A DNA stretch of 32,765 nt, taken from NCBI GenBank assembly GCA_019637195.1, contig JAHBWA010000099.1, positions 1 to 32,765 of the forward strand. The letters are read 5' to 3'. Position 1 is the stretch's first letter. Each line of letters starts with the position of its first letter. Both the position numbers and the translations under genes were made by a program. The notes beneath the pieces are model-generated. The model did not search any database and was not told the origin of the DNA. It saw only the letters and a list, made by a program, of their open reading frames with translations. Source of the DNA: Labilithrix sp. GTDB lineage: Bacteria; Myxococcota_A; Polyangia; Polyangiales; Polyangiaceae. Below, in pieces: positions 1 through 8,900 of the stretch.

Positions 1-699
1 CCGCGTCGAGCCGTTCGACGCCTTCGAGGTCGATCTCTCCGTCCTGTGGACGCGCTGACGCCGCGCTCGTGCGCACGGCGCGCGCGGACGCCAAATGCTC
101 TTCGGCGACGCGCTCCACGTCCGCCCTCCCGCGGTGGGCGGACGCGCGATGCGGGCGATCTGGCTCCACTCGAGGTACCAGGCCCAGAGATCGCTCTCGG
201 CCTTCTCGAGCGCCTTCGGATCCTGGGCCGCCATGACGGCGTCGACGGTGGCGATCTTGCCGATGGTCTCGAGGAGACCGCGCGCCTGGTTGAGCACGGA
301 CGGCATGAGGCCGCGCGTCTCGAGGAGGGCCTTCGCCTGCGCGCCCTCGGCTCCGTACGCGCCGGCGCCGGCGGCCATCTGATCGAAGCGCTCGAGGAAC
401 GTGCGCACGCTCACGGCGACGGCCGGGCCGTCCGTCTGCGAGAGGTTCTTGAACACCTGCGCGTGGACCGCGGGGAAGCGGCGCTGGAGGGTGGCGGACG
501 CGATCGGGAACCACTGGTTTTCCCACTGATCGAGCTGCTCGAGCGTGCTCGTGTCCGCTGCCGGCGTGTGCGCGTCGAGCTTGACGCGACCGACCAGGTT
601 CATGAGGGACCAGCCCTCCTGCAGCTCCGCGTCCGTGAAACCGTACGTGGCCATCGCGGATGCGATCCGCGGGTTGCGCACCGCCATCATGAACCTCAT
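1..699 (-). CDS. Unrecognised alpha-helical protein, probably truncated at its C-terminus
   Basis: The minus-strand frame opens at ATG 699 (MRFMMAVRNPRIASAM) and has no stop before the window edge. Residues 1 to about 183 look like a real helical protein: balanced composition, several Trp and Gln, and a closing segment DLWAWYLEWSQIARIA. After about position 150 the translation becomes Arg/Pro-rich and overlaps the Uma2 tail on the other strand, so the original C-terminus was probably lost at a breakpoint near 150. The 5' end also sits against a truncated plus-strand gene that begins at about 711, which suggests a second junction at 700-710. Codons in front of the ATG stay open, so the true start may have been further upstream. 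No family is recognised. Confidence 0.45.
   Translation of the reverse strand, partial: MRFMMAVRNPRIASAMATYGFTDAELQEGWSLMNLVGRVKLDAHTPAADTSTLEQLDQWENQWFPIASATLQRRFPAVHAQVFKNLSQTDGPAVAVSVRTFLERFDQMAAGAGAYGAEGAQAKALLETRGLMPSVLNQARGLLETIGKIATVDAVMAAQDPKALEKAESDLWAWYLEWSQIARIARPPTAGGRTWSASPKSIWRPRAPCARARRQRVHRTERSTSKASNGSTR
2..58 (+). CDS. C-terminal end of a Uma2-family (DUF820) endonuclease-like protein, cut by window edge
   Basis: Only the last 18 codons are inside the window. They read RVEPFDAFEVDLSVLW followed by TR and a TGA stop. The pattern EPFDA-(hydrophobic/acidic)-LW is the usual end of Uma2-family proteins, a PD-(D/E)XK-fold family of putative nucleases that is greatly expanded in cyanobacteria and myxobacteria. 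A second, decayed Uma2 tail with a matching AEPFDA motif lies at 2622-2836. Whether the rest of this gene is intact cannot be seen. The tail overlaps in antisense the open end of the minus-strand frame at 1-699. Confidence 0.5.
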   Translation, partial: RVEPFDAFEVDLSVLWTR

Positions 700-710
700 G
701 ACACGCGCAG

Positions 711-1406
711 CTGAAGCTGCAGGAGCTCTATCTCGTTCACGAGCATCGGGAGAAGCTCCAGGCCGAGAAGGAGGAGCAGAAGCGGATCCGCGAAGAGATG
801 CGCGAAGAGGAGAAGGCGCGCGAAGAGATCGCGCGCGCCCGGGCGCAAGCCGAACGCGAGGGGGCGGCGAAACAGAAGGCGCTCGACAAGGCACGCGAAG
901 AGCTCGCGGCGTCGATGGCAACCGAGGCGCAGCACAAGAAGCTCGAGGCCCTCGTGTCGCGCCTGGAGAACGAGCTAAAGGATACACTCGACCGCAAGGC
1001 CAAGGCGATCGCTCGGGCACAGCTCACGAAGTCGGGCTACGTCTACGTCCTGTCGAACATCGGCTCGTTCGGCGAGGGCGTGTACAAGATCGGGCTGACG
1101 CGCCGCCTCGACCCGTACGAGCGCGTCGACGAGCTCGGCGACGCCTCCGTGCCATTCTGCTTCGACGTGCACGCGATCATCTATGCGGAGGATGCGCCGG
1201 GGCTCGAAAACGCCCTGCACCGCGAATTCGCGGACCGGCGCGTGAACCGGGTGAACCTGCGGAAGGAGTACTTTCGCGTGACGCTCGAAGAGATCCAGGC
1301 CGCGGTGAAGCAGCACCACGGGCTGGTGACGATGGTGCTCGACGCTGAGGCCGAGGAGTGGCGGAAGACGCAGTCGCAGCTCTCGTCGGCAGCCGCGACG
1401 AACTGA
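711..1406 (+). pseudogene. DUF4041 / T5orf172 (GIY-YIG-like) protein, N-terminal half missing
   Basis: The frame encodes a charged coiled coil (LKLQELYLVHEHREKLQ, then KEEQKRIREEMREEEKAREE) followed by a T5orf172/MUG113-type GIY-YIG domain: GYVYVLSN, GVYKIGLTRR with a conserved Arg, then LHREFADRRVNRVNLRKEYF. This is the order seen in the C-terminal half of DUF4041 proteins, which are common in prophages and mobile islands. Family members normally carry roughly 200-250 further N-terminal residues, including DUF4041. Here the frame is cut by a TGA at 699-701, next to the start of the opposite-strand gene at 699. The internal ATG at 798 would start in the middle of the coiled coil. It is therefore read as a 5'-deleted remnant; expression of a short form cannot be excluded. 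Confidence 0.7.
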
Positions 1407-1459
1407 GCGGTGACGCCTGTCGGATGCCGTCGTGCGCGAGGCGCACCGCAGGTACCTTG

Positions 1460-1707
1460 CAGACGATGCGCGACTGGCTCGACAAGCTCGACGAGTTCCT
1501 CGAGGCGCGTCGGGCCGCAAGCTGCTCGACCATGCCGGGACGATCTCGGCCGAGGTCGCGAAGGCTAAGGCCGAGCGCGAGTACGACCGCTACCAAAGAC
1601 TGCAAGACACGAACCCCCGCGCGTTCGACGCCGCGTTCGAGGTAACGGCGAAGCAGCTCAAGAAGCCCGCGCCGATACGCGCGAAGACGAGACGCGGGAA
1701 GTCATGA
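1460..1707 (+). pseudogene. Frameshifted C-terminal remnant of a RhuM-family protein
   Basis: Two overlapping frames together give a RhuM C-terminus. The first frame reads TMRDWLDKLDEFLEA; the second continues GRKLLDHAGTISAEVAKAKA and ends at the TGA at 1705-1707. The switch is near 1507-1514, consistent with loss of one base. The pattern W-xx-KLD-x-FL, AG-x-(I/V)-SAE, then a QD and AFE/DFE near the end also occurs in the intact RhuM at 25879-26919 of this window (WVKKLDAFL, NAGKVSAEIGK). The first roughly 270 residues are missing. A TACCTT hexamer at 1453-1458 lies 7 bases before the ATG at 1466, but that ATG is internal to the family alignment. Confidence 0.65.
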
Positions 1708-1914
1708 GCAGCGTCAACGCGCCCGCAGGTTGACGATCACGACGAACCCGTCGAATCCGATCGCGATGCCAAGCGAGGATGCGCGCGGCGCGCGGCGTCT
1801 CGTCCAGCGAGCTCGAGCGCGCTTGGATGATCGTGAAGCTCCCGAGCAGCCCTCCACCCCGGAGCCTGCCCCTCAGCCCCGTGCCGCGCTCGAGCGGGCG
1901 CGTCGTGGCGGTGC

Positions 1915-1920
1915 TACATT
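1915..1920 (+). promoter_or_regulatory. Candidate -10 hexamer TACATT for a leaderless GTG start
   Basis: TACATT is followed by exactly 7 bases and then the GTG at 1928. This is the TANNNT-N7-start layout of leaderless genes. No purine-rich Shine-Dalgarno site lies between the hexamer and the GTG. The same layout is seen at 15262-15267, 16213-16218 and 17410-17415. Confidence 0.4.
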
Positions 1921-1927
1921 TCGTGCT

Positions 1928-2398
1928 GTGAAAGGACCCGAGCACGACGATGCGGATCTCCTTCGCGCGCTCGCGACCAGCGCCGCGCGGATCCTGGTGG
2001 TCGGCCGGCGAGCGCTCGTCATGCTCGGCGCCCCCGTGCTGACCGGGGACTACGACCTCTGGGTGCACATCGACGATATCGAGAAGCTCAACGCGTCGCT
2101 CGGCGAGCTCGAGCTCTTCGCCACCAAGGAGCCTGCGGAAGCGCGCGCCACGGGGCGGTACCTCTTCGAGAACGACGTCCGAGTCGACGTCCTGGTCGCG
2201 CGATCGGCGTCGACCTCCGAGGGCGCGCGCTTGGATTTCGTCGACGCCTGGGCTCGACGTCAGACGCTCGACCTCGGCGATGGGCTCAGCCTCGCGCTGC
2301 CGTCAATCGACGATCTCATCACGACGAAGCGATGGGGCTCTCGACCCAAGGACATGATCGACATCCAGTGGCTGGAGACGGCACGGAGGTCGCGATGA
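1928..2398 (+). CDS. Nucleotidyltransferase-like protein (AbiEii/DUF6036-like)
   Basis: A 156-residue protein. A GG/GRRAL-type helix near residue 25 (ILVVGRRALVMLG) is followed by TGDYDLWV near 40-47, the D-x-D pair expected of a minimal nucleotidyltransferase fold, then FENDVRVDVL, which fits the third acidic position. A helix near the C-terminus (PSIDDLITTKRWGSRPKDMID) matches the closing part of such domains. The GTG start is chosen because the 66 codons upstream in the same frame are Arg/Pro-rich and unlike protein, and because TACATT sits 7 bases before it. The gene overlaps the next small gene by ATGA, so the pair is translationally coupled. Paired nucleotidyltransferase/small-protein genes are often toxin-antitoxin modules; that role is inferred. 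Confidence 0.6.
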   Translation: MKGPEHDDADLLRALATSAARILVVGRRALVMLGAPVLTGDYDLWVHIDDIEKLNASLGELELFATKEPAEARATGRYLFENDVRVDVLVARSASTSEGARLDFVDAWARRQTLDLGDGLSLALPSIDDLITTKRWGSRPKDMIDIQWLETARRSR

Positions 2399-2625
2399 GC
2401 GCAGAGCCGCCCCGTGACGTGTGGGAGGAGCCGCTTCCGCCCGAGGAGTTCGAGCGCCTCGTTCGCCGGGCGCTGGCCGACCTGGACGGCCCCGAAGGCG
2501 AGGAGATGCTGGCTCACATGCGCTGGTTCATGCGGCGCTACCCGACGCCGCTCGACCGCCTCCGCTACAGCACCAGGAAGTTCAAGGAGTGGTCGAAGAC
2601 ACGCGGCATCGCCAGGCCTCGGTAG
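2395..2625 (+). CDS. Small charged protein coupled to the nucleotidyltransferase gene
   Basis: A 76-residue acidic-then-basic helical protein (PPEEFERLVRRALADLDG early, FKEWSKTRGIARPR at the end). Its ATG overlaps the stop of the preceding gene (ATGA, 2395-2398), which decides the start. No family is recognised. Size, charge and coupling would suit an antitoxin or partner subunit of the nucleotidyltransferase. The stop at 2623-2625 abuts the decayed Uma2 tail, so the C-terminus could have been altered by that junction. Confidence 0.5.
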   Translation: MSAEPPRDVWEEPLPPEEFERLVRRALADLDGPEGEEMLAHMRWFMRRYPTPLDRLRYSTRKFKEWSKTRGIARPR

Positions 2626-2836
2626 TCCGATTCTACGCGCGCGAGACGGTCGGGCACGTCTGGCTGGTCGACCCACGCGAGCAGACCGTGGAGGTCTTCC
2701 CCGGCGCGACGGGCGCGGGTATGCGCTCGTCGGCACCTTCGTCGGCGAAGACGCCGTGCGCGCCGAGCCGTTCGACGCAGCCGAGATCCCGCCCGCCTTC
2801 TTGTGGGGGAACGACGCTCCACCGAAGGCCCCGTGA
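2622..2836 (+). pseudogene. Decayed C-terminal fragment of a Uma2-family endonuclease
   Basis: One frame reads VRFYARETVGHVWLVDPRE then TVEVF. This matches the Uma2 segment YAREGV-x-HVWLVDP that carries the catalytic PD-(D/E)XK residues. Around 2700-2715 the reading must shift to another frame, which continues GRGYALVGTFVGEDAVRAEP, FDAAEIPPAFLW and ends at the TGA 2834-2836. The first roughly 100 residues of the family are absent. With the tail at 2-58, two Uma2 ends bracket the 58-2620 block. Confidence 0.6.
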
Positions 2837-2890
2837 GGCGGTCGAGCCGCGCAGTTGCCGCGCGCGGATCGGTCGTGCATTCTCGCGGCC

Positions 2891-4285
2891 ATGCGCTGGT
2901 ACGTCTCTCTCCTCGCGCTCTGCGCATTCGGAGCCTGCAAATCCACGTGCGCATCGACGAAGGCCGGCGAGGAGCCGCGTCCGAGCGCGAGGCCCATGGC
3001 CTACGTGGCGACGACAGCTGGACTCGTCGCGATCGACGAGGCGTCCGCGCGCGCCGTCGACCTGGGGATCAGCAGCCGCCTCATGTTGCGCGTCACGGCG
3101 TCGCCGAGCGGCGACGTGTACACGCAGACGCCGTTCTGGGGCGTGCGCGGCGGCGTGCCCTTCGAGATCCCGCTCCGCTTCGTGGGGTCGATGGCGGCGT
3201 CGCACGACGGGAGCATGTGGCTCGAGCAGTCGCAGAAGCTGCACGTCCTGCAGGGCGACAAGCTCGACACGAAGATCGCGAGCCTCCCACCCGACTGCTG
3301 CCTGGGGATCGCGATCGCCGCGGACAACGTCGTCTTCGTGTCGACCTTCCAGGGCATGGGCGCCGCGGCGGGAGCCGCCGTGGACGCGAAGGGCGCGCCC
3401 CGGGTCTACAAGCACGCGGACGGCAAGTGGACGCCGGACGAGAGGCTCGAGGATCACCTCCTTCCCAAGCAGCGCGTCGTCGCGCTGACCGGTGGTCGGC
3501 GCGGGGAGATCGACGTCGTCGTCGACGACAGCGTGATCCGCCGCGACGCGGCGGGGTCGTGGCGCAAGATCGGCCTCCAGGCGACGCTGCTGAAGATCGG
3601 CCGCCACTCGCTGCGCGAGGGCGTACGGCTCGTCGGCAGCGTGGGAGCGAGCGGCGTCCTGCCTTTGCTGACGGAGGAGAGCTTGCGCCTGGTCGATCCC
3701 GACGGCACCGTGCGTCGGATCGAGCTGCCCGTCCTGCCGGCGAACGTGGGGGCCGTCGCCGTCGACGAGGGCGGACGCGTGTGGCTCGGGGGCCTCCATG
3801 GCCTCCACGTCCTCTCGGCGCAGGGGAGCGTGCTGGCTCACTGGCCGGCTGGCGCGCTGCCCGGCGCACCCGAGCAGATCGTGATCGTCAACGGCGGGCC
3901 GAAGGAGCTCCCGGCGGCGCCGCCCATCGTCAAGGGCCGCGCGCGAGGGGTGCTCACCGCCGAAGGCAAGCCGGTCGCCGACGGAGAGGTCGAGCTCGGC
4001 CCCACGGCCTCGATCTGGCTCGGGCTCGAGTCGATCCGCTCCGACATGCGCTCGAGCGATCAGGACGCGGGGGCGCTCTTGAACGCCGGGCGCATCGTCA
4101 CCAGGACGGACGCGAACGGCGCCTTCGTCTTCGAGGACGTGCCTCGCCAGCACTATGACTTCGTGTCACACGTGGCCGGGAGAGCGTGGAAGATGTCCCC
4201 CGTCAGCCTCAAGCTGGCCGATCGCTGCTGCGCGTCGATCGCCGACGGGCAAACCGTCGACCTCGGGACGATCGACGTCCGCTAG
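2891..4285 (+). CDS. Predicted lipoprotein with a beta-propeller-like body and a carboxypeptidase-regulatory-like C-terminal domain
   Basis: 464 residues. The start at 2891 gives a compact signal peptide (MRWYVSLLALCAFGAC) with a lipobox-like FGAC, so Cys16 is the predicted lipidated residue; the frame's earlier start would bury the signal. Residues about 35-350 contain repeated short strands of the type VAVDEGGRVWLGG and HVLSAQGSV, typical of propeller proteins. Residues about 365-464 (GVLTAEGKPVADGEVEL ... TRTDANGAFVFEDVP) match a carboxypeptidase-regulatory/beta-sandwich repeat. It probably sits on a membrane and faces the periplasm or the outside. No specific function is recognised. A TGCATT hexamer lies 9 bases before the ATG. 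Confidence 0.7.
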   Translation: MRWYVSLLALCAFGACKSTCASTKAGEEPRPSARPMAYVATTAGLVAIDEASARAVDLGISSRLMLRVTASPSGDVYTQTPFWGVRGGVPFEIPLRFVGSMAASHDGSMWLEQSQKLHVLQGDKLDTKIASLPPDCCLGIAIAADNVVFVSTFQGMGAAAGAAVDAKGAPRVYKHADGKWTPDERLEDHLLPKQRVVALTGGRRGEIDVVVDDSVIRRDAAGSWRKIGLQATLLKIGRHSLREGVRLVGSVGASGVLPLLTEESLRLVDPDGTVRRIELPVLPANVGAVAVDEGGRVWLGGLHGLHVLSAQGSVLAHWPAGALPGAPEQIVIVNGGPKELPAAPPIVKGRARGVLTAEGKPVADGEVELGPTASIWLGLESIRSDMRSSDQDAGALLNAGRIVTRTDANGAFVFEDVPRQHYDFVSHVAGRAWKMSPVSLKLADRCCASIADGQTVDLGTIDVR

Positions 4286-4406
4286 TTGCGGTCATGCGGT
4301 CCTCGTGAGCACGTCGACGTCCTCGTGCCGAAGCGAGGCTCGATGGCACACGGTCTGCACTCGCACAGCACCGCGAGCGTGAGGCTGCGCCGCGGGCCGA
4401 TGGCGG

Positions 4407-5123
4407 ATGGAGGCGCTCAAGAACATCAGCACGAGCTCCCTCGCCGACACGCTGCTCAGCCTGACGGCGGCGTTCATCTTCGGTGGGCTCATCGGCCTCG
4501 AGCGGCAGTTCAGGCAGCGTACGGCCGGACTGCGGACCAACGTGCTCGTGGCCTTGGGAGCGGCTGTGTTCGTCGACGCGGCGCATCGGCTCCATGGCCA
4601 CGAAGGCGCCGTCCGCGTGATCGCCTACGTCGTCTCCGGGATCGGCTTTCTCGGAGCGGGCGTCATCATGCGCGAGCACGGCAGCGTGCGCGGGCTCAAC
4701 ACAGCGGCCACCCTATGGGGCTCGGCCGCCGTCGGCGCGTGCGCCGGCGCCGATCTCCTCCTCGAGGCGGGGCTCGGCACGGCCTTCGTCCTGGCCGCGA
4801 ACACCCTCTTGCGCCCCGTCGCCGATCGCGTCAACCGCGAGCCGCTCGACGCGTCGCGCGTCGAGGCCACGAACACGGTGAAGGTCGTCGTCGCGCGATC
4901 GCACCAGAAAGAGGCCCTGGAGTCGCTCGAGCAGATGCTGGAGGAATGCAGCGTCCCGGCCCGCGACATCGAGGTGCAGTCGTTCGGCGAGGACGAAATC
5001 GCGATCGAGGCGACGTTGACGGCCGCCTCCGTGGACGGAGACGAGCTCGATCGGCTGGTCTCTCGGCTCACGGCTCTTCCGGCGATACGCCAGGCATTCT
5101 GGAGCTCGAGCACCCGCGACTGA
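4407..5123 (+). CDS. MgtC/SapB family membrane protein
   Basis: 238 residues, the usual length for MgtC proteins with a C-terminal ACT-like domain. The signature runs AFIFGGLIGLERQFRQRTAG then LRTNVLVALGAA, followed by GIGFLGAGVIM and GLNTAATLW, with four to five hydrophobic helices in residues about 12-135. Residues about 150-238 form the soluble domain. Family members act in Mg2+ limitation and virulence; in Salmonella MgtC inhibits the F-type ATP synthase. The exact role of this one is unknown. A 121-base gap separates it from the lipoprotein gene. No clear riboswitch or Shine-Dalgarno site is visible in that gap. Confidence 0.88.
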   Translation: MEALKNISTSSLADTLLSLTAAFIFGGLIGLERQFRQRTAGLRTNVLVALGAAVFVDAAHRLHGHEGAVRVIAYVVSGIGFLGAGVIMREHGSVRGLNTAATLWGSAAVGACAGADLLLEAGLGTAFVLAANTLLRPVADRVNREPLDASRVEATNTVKVVVARSHQKEALESLEQMLEECSVPARDIEVQSFGEDEIAIEATLTAASVDGDELDRLVSRLTALPAIRQAFWSSSTRD

Positions 5124-5732
5124 CCGCCTCCTCGTCCAGGGGCGGCCTCTCGATTGGGACTCTTGGTTCCGAAGCTGGGCCGCAGGCTTACGGGAAGCGC
5201 CTGGCCGCATCTCGAGCGGCCGTGGGACGAGAGCCTGAGCTCAACGACGACTTCGTCGACCTAGCGAACGTTAGGCCGTTCCCGAGCGGTCCGAACGCGT
5301 CGTCCCCCGCGCCTCACCCCTGCGCGAGCGTCGCGAGCTCGGCGAAGAGCGCGCCCGCGATCGGGTGCTCGAGCCTCCACGTGATCCCGATGGCGCGGGG
5401 ACGAGCGCCGCGTACTGCGTGAGCGAAGGCCTCCTCGAGCCGTAGGAGCACGAGCTCCCGCCGGCGCCGGAGCCGGCGCGCACCTGAGCAGCCGCGCAGT
5501 CACGTCCAAAGACGCCGCCGGTTCCGCGCCCGCGACGCCGCAAGGTCATCGCATGAGCAACACGCGTGGTGGCGCCCCACCCGTCGAAGGGCTGCGACAC
5601 GCCCCGTCGCAGGCGCGCCGTAGGCTCGATCGATGGCGCCGCGGCCAGCGCACGGAGTCGGCTGCGCAGCGCCCCCTTCAGCAATCGTCGATCGTCGTGC
5701 GCCATGACGCACGCACAACGAAAGGACTCGCG
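5124..5732. other. 609-base gene-poor stretch holding a duplicated helicase 3' end
   Basis: No convincing complete gene is seen on either strand. The only recognisable content is the 113-bp segment at 5281-5393, which duplicates the end of the DUF3427 helicase gene at 12193-15255. On the minus strand the frame of that segment stays open upstream to about 5460, but the residues no longer match the helicase. A TAGGCT hexamer at 5621-5626 could be a -10 element for the small lipoprotein at 5733. Confidence 0.5.
5281..5393 (-). repeat. Direct-repeat copy 1: duplicated 3' end of the DUF3427 helicase gene
   Basis: Aligning by eye with 12160-12272 gives 5 mismatches in 113 bases without gaps. Read on the minus strand it encodes IGITWRLEHPIAGALFAELA then TLAQG and a TGA stop, identical to the last residues of the helicase. 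Both copies have the same orientation and enclose the DUF4011 gene. Similarity stops sharply after the ATG GG/TGG boundary at 5393 (12272 in the other copy), inside the coding sequence. Confidence 0.9.
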
Positions 5733-5930
5733 ATGGCGTTGGATCACCCCTTGAAGAACATCGCTCTGCTCGGCGCCGCCATGGCGCTCGCCGGCTGCGG
5801 CGTCGTCGGCTGGCAGTACCGCTACGGCGGCCACCAGTACACGATGACGCGGTCGAACATCGACCCCGCTCGCCTCCCCAGGCCGATGTCACCTCGCACC
5901 ACGGAAGGCGCCGCGCGACGTCACCCTTGA
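5733..5930 (+). CDS. Small predicted lipoprotein
   Basis: 65 residues. The ATG at 5733 is preceded by AAAGGA at a normal distance, one of the few good Shine-Dalgarno sites here. The N-terminus LKNIALLGAAMALAGC is a lipoprotein signal with lipobox LAGC, lipidated Cys22. The mature part (VVGWQYRYGGHQYTMTRS and a short basic tail) is only about 44 residues and is not recognised. It lies just upstream of the giant helicase gene on the same strand, with 58 bases between them. Confidence 0.5.
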   Translation: MALDHPLKNIALLGAAMALAGCGVVGWQYRYGGHQYTMTRSNIDPARLPRPMSPRTTEGAARRHP

Positions 5931-5988
5931 CGCTGGCCCCGCTTCTCCGGTTTCCTCGATCCTGGAGAACTTCACCTCGGGGGCCGTC

Positions 5989-8900
5989 ATGACCGTGAGC
6001 AAGGTGACGATCGACTCTGATGCATCCGGCCTGCCGACGGGCGGCGACGGACGCGCTCCGGCGCGGACGGAAGCGGCGGCGATGGAACAGCCGATGACTT
6101 CACTGGGCGCTCAGGCCGAGCGCGGCGCGAGCGTGCACGCCGAGATCGCGCACGCTCCGACGTTGAACTTCGCCATGGAGCAGGCCGGCGTTCCCGTCGT
6201 GACGGGCGCACGAATCACGAACACCGGCGGCGTCGCGCTCGATGGCCTTCAGCTCTTCGTCGGGATCGAACCCGGTATCGCGCCGAGGGCTCCGCACGCG
6301 CTCGCCAGGCTTCGCGCCGGCGTGTCGATCGACGTCGGGACCGTCGACGTGCGCCTTCAGCCCGGCCGCCTTCGGGCCGTCCTCGAAGCGGAGCGCGCCG
6401 AGCTCGACTGGGAGATCCGCCACGCGGAGACCGTCCTCGCGCGCGGCCAGGGGCGCATCGACGTCCTCGCGCACAACGAATGGGCGGGGCTTCGTGCGCC
6501 GCCGGCGCTCCTCGCGAGCTTCGTGACACCCAACGAGCCGGTGATCGCCGGCGTGCTTCGCCGCGTGCGCGACCGACTCCGGCTCGTGACGGGTGACGGC
6601 GCGATCACCGGCTACCAGCGGCGCTCCGAAGAGCGGGTGCGCGCGATGGTGCGTGCGCTCTACGACACTCTCCAGTCGTTCGGGGTGTCGTACGTGGGCG
6701 TGCCCGCGAGCTTCGAAGCCGTCGGCCAGAAGGTGCGCCTCGCGGAGACCGTGCTCCGGGAGTCGCTCGGAAACTGCCTCGACATCACCGTGCTCGTCGC
6801 CTCCTGCCTCGAGCAGATGGGCCTCTCTCCGCTCATCGTCATCCAGAACGGCCATGCGTTCCCTGGCGTGTGGCTCATCGACGAACGATTCCACGAGGGC
6901 GTCGTCTACGATCTCGCCCGACTTCGCAATGCGGTCGCCCTCGAGCAGCTCGTGTTCTTCGACTCGAGCACGCTCGTCCATGATCCTCCCGTCCCGCTCG
7001 ACGTGGCCGAGCGCGTAGCCCGCGACGCGCTCTCGAAGGATGTGGAGTTCCTCTGCGCGCTCGACATCCCGGTGGCTCGTCGCGACCGCTATCGCCCGCT
7101 CCCCCTCCGCGACGCGGTCGTCGACCGCGGCACCGGGATCGGCAGCGGCGGCGCATCGGAAGAGGTGCGCGCGATCCTCGAGGAGGCCCAAGGTGCCCCG
7201 CCGGGGAGTGGTTCGCTCGCCGACGGCAGCGAGCCCGATACGTCGCTCCGGGCCGCCGCGTCGCCAGCGCCCGCCGCGTCCGCGGGAGCGCCGCCGGCGG
7301 TAGCGGACCGATTCCGGCAGTGGCGCGACAAGCTGCTCGACCTGTCGCTGCGCAACAAGCTCCTGAACTTCAGGACGGACACCAAGACGGCGCTCCATCT
7401 GGACGTCCCGGACATCTCGAAGCTCGAGGATCTCCTCGCTGCGGACGAGATCTTCGACGTCCACCCTCGGCCGGTCGACGCGCGCGACGAGCGCGACGCC
7501 TCGCTGACGCGTGCACGCGGCGGTGACGAGACCCGCCAGACGGGCCTCCACGCGGATCTCGACAAGGGGATCCTGCACTGCTCGTTCGACGAGACGCGCA
7601 TGCTCAAGCACGCGATCCACCTCGATCGCGAGGCGCGCACGGCGCTCGAGGAAGGGGGCTCCAACGTCCTCTATGTCGCGGTCGGCTTCCTCCGCTGGTA
7701 CGAGAGCGACAGCAGCTCGAACGCGCGCCTGGCGCCGCTCCTGCTGGTCCCCGTCGCGCTCGAGTACGTGAGAACGACCCGGCGACTCCGGCTGAAGCAC
7801 ATCCCCGAGGAATCTCTCCCGAACTGGACGCTCATCGAGAAGCTGCGCGCCGACTTCGGCGTCGAGCTCAGCTCGCTCGTGAACCTCGAGCAGGACGACA
7901 GCGGGCACGATGTCCCGGCCATGATCCGCGGCGTGCGCGAGGCGATCCAGCGGATGAAGCGCTGGGAGGTGCTCGAGGAGGCGCACCTCGGACTCTTCTC
8001 GTTCACGAAGTACCTGATGTGGCGTGACCTCGTGGACAACGCCGAAGCACTCCTCGAGAACGACGTCGTCCGGCACATCGCCGCCAAGCGCTCGGACGCG
8101 TTCGTCTCGAAGGGGGACCTGATCCCCCCCGAGCGCCTCGATCACGAGGTGCCGCCCGCGCAGCTGCCGCTCGTCGTCGACGCCGACTCGACCCAGACCG
8201 CGGCGGTCGTCGCCGCGCTCCGCGGTCGAAGCTTCGTCCTCCAGGGACCTCCCGGGACCGGGAAGAGTCAGACGATCACGAACCTGGTCGCGGCGGCGCT
8301 CGCACACGGCAAGACGGTGCTCTTCGTCTCCGAGAAGATGGCCGCGCTCGACGTCGTCTACCGTCGCCTCCAGAGCGTCGGCCTCGGCGACTTCTGCCTC
8401 GAGCTCCACAGCCACAAGTCCCAGAAGCGGGAGGTCGTCCAGTCGCTCGGGCGGACGCTGGAGCGCAGCGAGCGAACGCGAACGCCCACCTGGGACCAGA
8501 CCTCGGGCGAGCTCGCCGGCATGCGCGCCCGGCTCAACGAGTACGTCGGCGCACTCCACGCCCCGACGCCGCTCGGCATGTCCTTCCACCAGGTGAGCGG
8601 ACGACTGATGACGCTCGCCGACGTGCCGCTGCTCCGCCTGAGCGCGGGCGACGCGGGCGCGCTCCAGAGCGAGACGCTCCAGCGCGCGCGAGCGACCGCG
8701 GCGTCGTTCGGGACGCTCGCAACCCAGGTGGAGCCGACGACGGCGCATCCGTTCCGCGAGTGCGACGTCGAGGGGTGGTCGGCGCAGCGCGATCAACAGA
8801 CACGGGACGCGCTCATGACCGCGCTCGCGGCGACCGGCGAGCTCGACGCGGCGATGCGGGAGCTCTGCGCCGCTCTGTCCGTCCCCTCCCCGATCCCCCT

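Noticed and set aside
696..935. Leu-rich minus-strand frame that looks like a membrane protein
   Set aside because: It is the antisense of the Glu/Lys/Arg-rich coiled coil of the DUF4041 remnant, which generates Leu/Phe/Arg runs.
2633..4153. 506-codon minus-strand frame opposite the lipoprotein gene
   Set aside because: The plus strand has a lipoprotein signal and a regulatory-like domain; the minus frame is Arg/His/Asp-rich without motifs.
4286..4406. Mg2+-responsive riboswitch upstream of the MgtC gene
   Set aside because: The 121-base gap shows no recognisable M-box core or attenuator by eye; no support.
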